From Dreissena polymorpha (taxonomy: Eukaryota; Mollusca; Bivalvia; Myida; Dreissenidae), in assembly GCF_020536995.1 (NCBI RefSeq), contig NC_068360.1, forward strand, positions 14,868,178-14,932,177: DNA of 64,000 nucleotides, read 5' to 3'. The translations under genes were made by a program, and so were the position numbers. The notes under the pieces were generated by a model. That model did no database searches and had not been told where the DNA came from. It saw only the letters and a program-made list of their open reading frames with translations. Below are positions 35,121 to 47,100 of the stretch, piece after piece (position 1 is the stretch's first letter; the number at the start of each line of letters is the position of its first letter).

Positions 35121-38100
35121 CTGAAATAAATAAAATGTATATGATCAGCATTCTGGACAAACAGGGCTAAATGAATGTGCTTAAAGCATTGTCCCTGATT
35201 AGCCTGTTTGTCAGAAACACAATGCCCCCTATTGCGCCGCTTTGAAATAAATTTCAATATATCATTTGGCAGGTTTAGAAGTTATCTCCCTTTTAAAACG
35301 TATAACTTCCCTTGGATTGTATTTTTTGACCTTTGACCTTGAAGGATGACCTTGACCTTTTACCTCGCAAAATTTGCAGCTTCATGAGATACACATGCAT
35401 GCCAGATATCAAGTTACTATCTTCAATATTCAAAAAGTTATGACCAAACTTTAATGAAGGTTAAAGTTTTGGTTGAAGTTTTGGGACACACACATACAAT
35501 GACAGACAGGCCAAAAACAATATGCCCCCGATCTTAACAAAGGTTAAAGTTTTGGGACACACACAAACAATGACAGACAAACAGGAAAAAAAACAATATG
35601 CACCCAATCTTTCGATCCGGGGGCATAAAAAGGTAATTAATAGGAGGAGCAAAGACCCTACAGTGCTCACCTGATACCCAAAGGAATAAAACTGTTATGA
35701 GCAGGTACTGATCACTAGACTTATAAGGAACATCGGGCAGCCATGTTTTTGAACAAACATCACAATTATTATCAAACTCAGCCCTGATTCAATAACAACA
35801 TAATATTTGTTAATGTTCTGAGCAAGTTTGATGATGAGTAAGTAAAAGATGTGACTCCTTCAAGAGTTCATATGGTTTCACTGTAGCCACATTCTAAATA
35901 CTGCTTAACCTACTGGTCGCAATGTCTTTCAATAAACCAAGACCATGTACATCTCAATACAGAGAAATCATCAAAACAAATGTTCTGAAAGTGTTTCATG
36001 AAGATTTTGCATAAACATGTGAGTTCTAGTGTTTACTAGAGTTTTTGTTAATTAGACCAAGTGAACTTGATTTTGACCTCCACATGACTCAGTTCTGAAT
36101 TAGTCCAAGATATTATTTGGACAATTACAATATATCATGACCAAGTTTCATGAAGATTTGTCAATTAATGTTGCCTCTGGAGTCTCAAAAGCTTTTGATC
36201 AGACCCAGTGTTCGACAGCATGTGACCCAGTCTTTTTATTATAATAGTTTATTGAAGATTGGGCAACAAATATGACCTGTAGTGTGAAAACAAGCTTTTT
36301 ATTAATGAGACCTAGGCATCTTGAATTTGACCCCTAATGACCAAGTTTTTGAAGGACAAACTTTCTTAACATGTTTCTCAAAGATTGGCCTTTGGAGTAT
36401 TAAAGATTTGTCTTAATTTAACCGGTGAACTAGTTTTTGACTCAAAGAAACCCAGTATTTAACTTTGGCAAGATATCATTGGGACAAATCTACTAAACAT
36501 GTTTCATGAAGATTGGGCAATAAATGTGGCATCTAGTGTGCAGCTTTTTCATTTCATTTATCTAGTGACCTTGTTTTTAAACCAGCAGGACCTTGTTTTA
36601 AAGTTCTGTTCTGACCTAGTTTCATGAAGATTTAGGTGTTCAATCAATACCTGGATCTGAGAGCACTTCCTTGGCGGCTGCAATGTCCATAAACATTTTG
36701 CCTGCATGTTTCTTCTCCTCCTCGTCCTGGAACTTGTCAGGATGCCACTGAATGGCCAGCTTCCTGTACGCCTTCTCTATCTGCTTCTTCTTGGCACTCC
36801 TGTGTCATGACGCAAAACTGGGCTTAATGCATGTGCGTGAAGTGTCATCCCAGATTAGCCTGTGCAGTCCACACAGGCTAATCAATACATCTTGGACGAC
36901 ACTTTTCGCTATTTGAATAGAATTTTTAGTAACACAAGGTCTCTTCTAAATGAGAAATCTGATTAGTTTGAAATTGATGTCTGTAATTAGCCTATGCAGA
37001 CTGCACCGGCAATTGTGGGCTGACACTTCACTCACATGCATAAATCCCAGTTATGACTAAAAAGAAGCGTGTAGTAAATTGACTCATTTGCTTAATACCG
37101 ATTGAATTATTATTTTTTTCTTATTTGAGCTCCGTCCTCAGACGCTCATTGCATGTGTGTAACGCATCCAAGATTAGCAGTCTGCAAATGTGTCTTGTTC
37201 TGACAAAACTGGGCATAATGCGTGTGCCTAAAGTGCCGTCCCAGATTAGCCTGTGCAGTCTGCACAGGCTAATCAGGGACGACACTTTCCGCTTAAACTT
37301 GATTTTCGGTAAGAAGGCACTTCCTTCAAACTAAAAATACCATAAAAGCGGAAAGTGTCGTCCCTGATTAGCCTGTGTGGACTGCACAGGCTAAGCTGGG
37401 ACGGCACTTTACGCAAATGCATTAAGCCCAGTTTTATCAGAACCAGACACAAATGCTATCAGAGCAACACTTTCAGCTTGCATGGAATGTTTTCATTTAT
37501 AGAAAGTCTCTTCATAACGATAAATCCAGTTTAAGCAGAAAGGGTCGTCCCTTATTGGCCTGTGCAGACTAAATCATAGGGACTTCTACAATATTCAGGC
37601 TAAATGTACTTAAGGGACTTATTTGATTAATAACCTTTCAATATATTAAAGGGACTCGTTTGATTAATACCCATTCAATGACATATACATACTTATTTGA
37701 GATGTACAGGTTAAGTAAATTAAATATATTAAAGGCACTTATTTAATTCATTCAAGTTCAATATATTAAAGGCACTTATTTGATTCATTCAAGTTCAATA
37801 TATTAAAGGCACTTATTTGATTCATTTAGGTTCAATATATTAAAGGGACTTATTTGATTCATTCAAGTTCAATATATAAAAGGCACTAATTTGATTTATT
37901 CAAGTTCAATATATTAAAGGCACTTATTTGATTCATTCAAGTTCAATATATTAAAGGCACTTATTTGATTCATTTAGGTTCAATATATTAAAGGGACTAA
38001 TTTGATTCATTAAAGTTCAATATTTTAAAGAGACGTATTTGATTCATTCAGGTTCAATATATTAAAGGCACTTATTTGATTCATTCAAGTTCAATATATT

Positions 38101-41100
38101 AAAGGGACGTATTTGATTCATTCAGGTTCAATATATCAAAGGGACGTATTTGATTCATGCAGGTGCAATATATTAAAGGCACTTTTTGATTTATTCAAGT
38201 TCAATATATTAAAGGGACGTATTTGATTCATGCAGGTGCAATATATTGAATGGACTCATTTGATAAATATCAGTTCAAGAAATTATATAGACTAATTTGA
38301 AAAACACAGGTTCATTCTTACAGGTTCAATTTATAAAAGGGACTTACATGATTAATACAGGCTTAAAGTTTTAAGTTAATTATTCAGGTTTTTAATCTCA
38401 CTATCAAAACTCCTTGTAAACTGTCTCATAAATATCCTTCACACAAAAAGTCGGTCAGCACAAAAACAACTCAAAGCTGATTTTGAGCATGCATTCAGTA
38501 TGGTACCTTGGTACTCCTAATATCTTATAATAGTCTCTCTTTTTGGAATTCTTGAGCAATTTTTGAGCACGCTCCACCCCCTCCCTGGCTCGCCGGTTTT
38601 CTTGATCTATATTCATGGCACTTTGGAACTGTTTAATAGCTGCAAATAAACAAATCATACACATTCATATAAGCCTTATTCTGGGAACACAGGGCTTTAT
38701 GCCTGTACATACATATAGAATATAATGTGTGTTTTGGATTAAGATCAAGTTTATCATGCGAGGCTTAGAACCATGTAAGCGCGAGGCTTGCCGAGCGTTA
38801 CCATGGTTCGAGACGAGTATGATAAACTTGATCCTTATCCAAAACTCACATAATATTCTACTTATCCTATTATTTTTTCCCTTTTTCCATAAAATTTTTT
38901 TGACGATTTTATCTTTCCGTAGTTGACAAAAACATATTATCCAATTTTTGGAAAAACCCAAATCTGATCTAAAAATAGCGATAGTATAAAGCTTAAGTTT
39001 ATATGATCGTTGTTATACCAACGATTTTCATCTGGTAATAGGATAAAGTGTTGTCCCTGATTAGCTTGTGCAGTCAGGGACACCACTTTTTGCTTGCATG
39101 GGCTTTTTTTGTTTAGAGGTAGGCTTTTCTTTAAAAAAATCCAGATCTGACAGAAATTGTTGTTCCTGAATAGCCTGTGAAGACGGCACAAGCTAATCTG
39201 GTACAACAATTAATGCAATTATATAAAGCCGAGTTTTCCAACAATGCTAAAATACCATTCACAAGAATGTACTCTTGATAACAAGTCATTAAAACAAGAG
39301 CACCGCCTTGCGGGTGCAGACCGCGCATCCATTTTTCTTTTTAAAGGTGTAGGGACCTATCTCAATTTCAATCACAAAGGATGGAGGGGTGGAGTGGAGA
39401 GGGGTGTATAGTGTGGGGGTGTGGTCATTTATTACATTATCTTCCAAAAATGCAAACAAATGGGGGGTATTCTTGGGAGGGATGGTTGGACAGTATTTCA
39501 AAAATAAAATAGTAAAAATAAATATTTGTGTTTTTTAACCATGTTTGAAAAAAACAAGAGATGTGTTTGTCAGAAACACAATGCCCCCTATTGTGCCACT
39601 TTGATTTATTTTTTTTACCTTTGACCTTGAAGGATGACCTTGACCTTGAACTTCCATCACTCAAAATGTGCAGCTTTATGAGAAGGCCGCTTTGAAATAT
39701 TATTTTTTGACCTTTGACCTTGAAGGATGACCCAAACCCTGAAGGATGACCTTGAACTTTCACCACTCAAAATGTGCAGCTTCATGATAACGCCGCTTTG
39801 AAATTATTATTTTTTTGACCTTTGACCTTGAAGGATGACCTTGACCTTGAAGAATGAACTTGACCTTGAACTTCAAACACTCAATATGTGCAGCTTCATG
39901 AGAACGCCGCTTTGATTTTTTTTTGACCTTTGACATTGAAGGATGACCTTGACCCTGAACTTCCACCACTCAAAATGTGCAGCTTCATGAGAACGCAGCT
40001 TTGATTTTTTTACATTTTTTTTTTACTTTGAAGGATGACCTTGACCTTAAACTTCCACCACTCAAAATGTGCAGCTTCATGATAACGCCAGTTCGATTTT
40101 TTTAATATTTTGTTTGACCTTTGACCTTGAAGGATGACCTTGTTCTTGAAGGATGACCTTGACCTTGAACCTACACCACTAAAAATGTGCAGCTTCATGA
40201 TAATGCCGCTTTGAAATTTTTTTATTTCTTTTTTGACCTTTGACCTTGAAGGATGATCTTAACCTTGAAGGATGACCTTGAACTTCCACCACTCAAAATG
40301 TGCAGCTTCATGAGAACGCCCCTTTGAATTTTTTTTTTGATCTTGAAGGATGACCTTGATCTTGAACTTCCACCACTCGAAATGTGCAGCTCCATGAGAT
40401 ACACATGCATGCCAAATATCAAGTTGCTATCATCAATATTGCAAAAGTTATAACCAAGGTGCAAGTTTTGGGACAGACACACAGACAGACACACACAATG
40501 ACAGACAGACAGGCCAAAAACAATATACCCCCGATCTATCAAACCAGGGGCATTAAAAACTCACCAAAATCAATAAGCCTTAAGCCATTCAAGCCACTGT
40601 TTAACCCTTTGCCTGCTGGGAAATTTGTCATCTGCTAAAATGTTGTCTGCTGAATGTCTAAATTTTGCATTTTCTTCGATTTTTTTCAAAGAATACTATC
40701 AGAATAGCAAACAGTTTGGATCCTGAAGAGACGCCACGTTCTGTGGTGTCTCATCTGGATCCAAACGGTTTGCAAAGGCCTTTATAAATTCGGTTCCAGC
40801 GCTGAAAGGGTTAACACTGAATTGCTCACCTGGCATTATAAACTCTCATAGCAAAATCAGGATTTAATCATTTTCCTTATTTACGCACACGGTGGTAAGT
40901 GCACATGTTTACACGTTTGTTGATATTAAAACTGTAAGGTTTTCAGGTGTTTCATAAAAGTGGGCTTTTCCCATTGTCTTCGTCTTAAGACAATATTTTA
41001 ATTCTGGACAGCCTGATGGAAATACTTGTTTAGGGAAAGATCTGAATCAATAACTACCTTCATCGTAGTTTTCGTTGGCTATATGTGCCTCGGCTCTGTC

Positions 41101-44100
41101 ACACATTGCGTTGTAGTTTTCTGGATCCATATCTAAGACTTCATTGCACGCTTTGATTGCATCACTCCCATGGCCCCCCTGAAAACATCAATAGAGTTAC
41201 ATGACTTCAAATCAAACAGTAGCAACAAATATATCCCCCACCTGAAACAGGATGTCGTAACATGAAGCAATTTGTAACAAACCAAGGGGTCGGCTGAGCA
41301 GGCAATTTCAGCAAAAATATCACCACCAGTAAGCTAACTTTCCATTGTTTAAAAAGCTGGGAGAATTTCATTTCATTCTCATTTTCAAGTAAATAAATTA
41401 CTTAAAAAAACCTGTAAGGTAACCTTCCATTAAAATTCCAGCAAACACAAGTCATTTCTTTGAACCAATTTAAAATCCAATTTAGCTAATGGAGTAAAAT
41501 GTCTGATATTTTTCACACATCACATCCTCTATCAAAAGGGCAACAGATCAGGGTGGTCTTATTGTTTTTAAACTATTTTCCAATAGAAAATTTACTAATT
41601 GTTACAGTTTAAGTTAAGTCTTCATTACTTTGTCAAAAACTAATTGACAAATGGTTTTGAGCGAAAAAACAATTTGTTACATAAAGCTTGTACTTAAAAC
41701 GTCTTGATATGGAATCTTATCTCCTGCCCTGTATCAAGCTTATATATTTATGCATTATTGACTGTACATGCATTCTCCTGATATAGGAGCATTGATTGAT
41801 GCCTTTTGAAATGGCAACGTGTTACATGCTTAAAGCTTAAACTCTACAGAAATTGGCCCCCCAAGTCTCATTCACAACAAAAACCTTTTATGTCATAAAG
41901 ACACCATTGATTAATGGAGAAAACAGCTTGCAGATGTTTGAGGCAACGGTTAATTTATGTTAAAGTTTGTATTCAATACTTTAAAATCATAGACAAATGA
42001 GACTAATTACATATTATCTAACCAAAAAACATCATATCTTGATTTCTCCTCCCTTTACTTAATCCAAATTGAAGAAGAAGTGACTTCACCCTAAAATTTG
42101 ACCCTTGCCTGTTTCTGCCCATGTACAATAAGTAGTTTGCCAACAGCGAAAACTAACAAAAGATGCCAAGCTCTAACTAGAAAACTATACACTATAAAAA
42201 CTAACCATAAATCAATAACTCAATAAATAGCTCAAGCTCATCAAACTTGTTGCACTCAGCACCTACCTTAGCAAGACAGTGACATATATGAGACTTGGCC
42301 GTGTGCACGAATGAGTAACCCTTGGGCTCGGTTTTCAAGATGGCGCGGGCCTTGGCCACACAGTCGTCCCACTGTTCAGCGTTGGAGTGTTCCTGTGACT
42401 CTTTAAGCTGCTTGGCAAGCTTCTTCACCTTAAATATATATAAAAAAATACATCCAATTGTTACTTTGCTGACCTATATGCTTTGTATGTTTTTGATAAC
42501 CGTAGATGTATTTCAAATGTTTTATTTGATCTCTGATTGAATTAATTAGTTATTTCTCATATTGTATATGTACTTGTTTGCAATCTTGAACTTAAATGTG
42601 ATGAACACAACAAGTTTCTTTACCTTCTTGTAGAACGGGAAACACTCCTTGTGGTCCGGGTCCAGCTTTAGGCACTCCTTGATTTGACTGAAATACAGAG
42701 AGGGGGAATTAGGAACAAGTTTGACTTGACTGAAAGACAGAGGGGGAATTAAAACAAGTTATGACTTGTTTGACATACAGATGGGATGGGACAAGGTTTT
42801 ACTTAGACTGAACTAGTGACATTTGCAAATTAGGAACAGGTTTGACGTGTCTGAAATACAGTTGGGTGAATAAGGACAAAGTATGACTTGACTGAAATAC
42901 AAACAGGTGAATTTGGAGCAAAACTGACAAACAGAGTGGTGAAGAAGGACCAAGTTTTATTGGAATGAAAAAAACAAATTTGTGAATTAATACCAAGTTT
43001 AACTTGACTGAAATACAGAGGGGGGATAAGGACCAGGCTTGTCTTGACTGAACTAGAATGTGATGAATTAGGACCAGGTTTGACATGACTGAAATACAAA
43101 AGGGTGAATTAGGGCCAGGTTTGACTTGACTGAAATACAAAGTCTCGAATAAGGACCAAGTTTGACATCACTGGAATACTAAGGGATGAATAATGACCTG
43201 TTTTGACTTGACTGAAATATAGATGAGATAATTATGACCAGGTTTGACTTTACTGAAGTGATGAGGGGATAAAGGTGACCAGATTTGACTTAATTAAAAT
43301 ACAGGAGAGTTTGAATTGACTGAAGTGAAGATGGTTGAATAGTGACAATGTTTCATTTGACTGAAATGAAGAGGGGTGAATTAGAACCAGGTATGACTTG
43401 ACTGAATCTCAGAGGGTCACGTTCAGGATCATGATTTCTATGGATAACTGACTTAATGACAATAAAGACATATTTGGCATTGATCAGAATGCATTTGATC
43501 TGGGCTTTGAAAACCTGAGCTTAACACATGAGTGTAAAGCGTCGTCCCAGAAAAACCTCTGCAGTCTGCACAGTCCAGGGACTCCCAGCAGATAAGCCAA
43601 TGCAGTATACACAGGCTAATCAGGGACAACACTTCCTGCTTTTAGGTATTTTTGTTTCAAGGTAGTCTATTCTTGAGTTGAAAGTGTCAACCCTGATAAA
43701 CCTGTGCAGATTTCACAGGCTAATCTGGGACGACAATTTACACACATGCATTAAGCCCCCGTTTTGCCAGGGTGAGACTTATATAGTGTAGCAAAACATT
43801 TCTTTCTACAATTTTTCAAATCTAAAGCCAAAGGACTATACCATAAAGAGAAGTAAGAGCCCTTTTACAGACTGTTGACTTACTTCAAAGACTCATCTGC
43901 ATCTCCCATCTCGTAATAGAGATTCGCGAGTTTGAAAAAACCCGGCGTGTTGTCGTTACGCAGCTTTGTGGTTGGCCGGATGTCGTTGGCGGCCTTAAAC
44001 AAGTCTCCCTGAGCTATAAAGCACTCTGCACGAAGTTCACGCAACTCTGGGTCCCACGGACAGAGCTGAACAAAAAGAAATGCTGTTAAAAAATACTGAT

Positions 44101-47100
44101 TTTTCCTTTTTTTGCAAACCTCCTACATACTACTAAACATGAGTAAGATTTCAATGTAATTTTAGTTGTGTTCCAGTGTTTGTTTCTCAGCTATTTGTAG
44201 ACTGCAAAAAAACATTGAGTTGTGAGAATGAGCATTGCAACATTGTAATATCAACAGCGATTTTCCTTGTCCAATTGGGAAAAGTACCCGTACCGGTCCA
44301 ATTGGGAAAAATCGAGTCGTGAAAACCTCAAAATTGGGAAAAATCGAGTCGTGAAAACCTCAAATTGGGAAATTGGTGTATTTGATTTTTCGCTCCCAAA
44401 CACTTTAAAATTGATAACCAAGTGTTTTCAAGCTGTCAATATTATATAAACCTAGGTTCAAGCTATAGAGCTGCAAAGGGAAACTAACTAAATGTTGCTT
44501 TAAAAAAAAAAAAAAAAAAAAAAATTTTTATTTATTTATTTTTTTTTTTAACTTTAATTGGGAATTTAAGGACAGCAATTGGGAAATTTGTATTTTTTTC
44601 GTCATTGGGAAAGTGCCGTTTACCGGTACTTTATAACGAAGGAGGAAAATCGCTGATCAATGTGTGTGATTCAATAACATTAAAGATTTTTTTTACTTTC
44701 CTTGCACATATTTAATGCAGATATTTTTATTTTAACAACAATTCTAAATAATCAGAGACTAAAATGTAAGCATGAACAAATTAAGTCAAGACAAAACTTG
44801 CCTAACACTAGAAATTGTGCATTGAATTTAATATATCAACAAGCAAATTCGTTGAATTGATATCCCCCGCCAATATGCTTCTGGACACAAAAGCGTCATA
44901 TTTGACATGCAAAAAAGCATTTTTTCAAGATACATAGGGCCATAACACCATTATTAACAGATTGTGAACCATGACAATTGGCCTGCATCATCCTCTTATC
45001 CATATATGTACTCATACCATGTTTTAATGAAATCCGCCAAAGCACTTCCAAGATATGGCTCCAGACTGATGGACAGAAAGCGGACGGACAACGCCAAAAC
45101 AATATACCTCCGCCTATGGCGGGGGATAATAAAAATCATACAATGAATAAAACAACTATTTGAACACTTACATCAATTGCTTTAGAAAGTAGGATGATAG
45201 CTCCCTGGTAATCATGGTTCTGGTACAACATTTTCGCCTGCTCTATCTCCCCACGGAGAGGGGCTATCTGGTGCAGATACTCCACCACCTCCATGTTGTT
45301 CGGATCATTGGCAGTGCTGAAATGCAAGTATAATTATAGACTTGCTCTGGGAAAACTGGGCTTAATGCATGTGCCAAAAGTGTTGTCCCATATTAGCCAG
45401 TGCAGTCTGCACAGGCTTATCAGGGACAACACTATCCGCTTTTATGTTGTATTTTGTTTCAACCCTTCACCACTATGATACGCACTCTTACACCTTTGTA
45501 GTCCCACAGAAAATTAACTACGATTTAAGAACTTTCTTTTTAGATACAAGTTTAAAAGGCTTCATGTCCAACTCTCAGATACTGATATGCAGTTAACAGC
45601 ATAAAGTCTGAACAGACTGCGAGTTCTAAGCAAGCAGAAATTGTTTTAAATTGCATAGTATTTTGCTAAACTGTATGCTAAGAAACATTTGCTGAGAATT
45701 GAACTAGTATGCACGAACAAAATAACACTGGTCTTTAGTATTTTAACCCCTGAAAATGTTATCTAACCCCTGAAGTTTTCAAGCATGGGGTCATTGGACT
45801 AATGGTATTGAAAATCTATTGAAATCCCCGAGATTGTTAGCAAAGAAAATTAGAAATTCAAAAGTGAAATATACATGTTATGTAGTATGAAACTCTGTTT
45901 AAACAACTTACTATTTCTTGGAAATCGCTCATTGCTTCATCTAGATTTCCCTGCTTTAGATAAACGTTCCCTCTCTGTGTAAGTGCCTATCAAGAATAAA
46001 TTATCAACATATAAACACCATCGGTTTAAAAAAAAGAAATTAATATGGCTGCACACCACTGTGTTTTTTGTTTTCTTAAATTCCGTATAATGAAACTATA
46101 TACATTTGCCAAACTCACTTTTCAACAGATGAACAAATAAAATAAATGACAGCATGCATTACAAATGGTTGCATTGATAAACATCATACATAAATATGTT
46201 TTTAGAATTTATGATGCAATGTTCCAATATTTCATTACAAAAGTTCAAATGTGTTCGTTATGAGTCATTTGTTGTCATAAGCAATCTATTAATGACCTGT
46301 TGCTAATCGCGGTGGTTGAGTGGATATGGTGTGCGCCTAGCAATCAGGAAGACATGGGTTAAAGACCCACAGAGGGATTGTTCTACAGATCTCCCTCAAA
46401 GACATGAAGTACTGGTTCAACCCAGGCCCTAGACTCTTTGTTTAGTGAAAGAGTGTGGATGCTCCAGAGGAGCCCTGCACTTAATGGGAAGAAGACGTTG
46501 AAGACAAAGTGTACAGACCATATAGCATTCAACACCTGGTATGTAGTTGGTACCATTTTACCATTAACCAGAGATACGTATTTTGACGCATTTGTTGTCC
46601 CTTAGAAAGTTACATTTAATTAAAGACCTTTCTTACTAGATTCAAGATTGAAAGGCTTCATTTTCAACCCTTAGATACAGATGAGCAGCAAACAGCATAA
46701 AGCCTGAACAGACTGCAAGTTACTGGCAGGCTGTTCTGGTTTGAGGCAGTGGCTGGTTGCAAAAGCCATTTATACTTTGCTGCTTATGGAGGAAAGGGTT
46801 AGGTCAAATATATATTTCATATTTTACCGCCACAAAATTTGGCCGCAGCTCAATACTTTTATCGAGATCTGGTAATGCTGACTTTGATTTCCCAAGAGCT
46901 AAGTACACTGTTGCTCTTCTGAAGTATGTCAAATAATTGTAAGGATCCTTGTCTGAAAGAAAAAAGTATTACTTTACTTTGAAAAATGCGCTAACTCTGC
47001 TTATTAGTACATTTTTTCAATATATTTACCTATGTGCTTATACATAATATTATAACCTTTAACAACATGATTTTAACTAAATGTAACAAGAATGATAAAA

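Noticed and set aside
39437-40542. Several minus-strand frames rich in FKVKG, HEAAHFEW and GQGHPS
   Set aside because: All are translations of the ~105-base TTTGACCTTGAAGG repeat.
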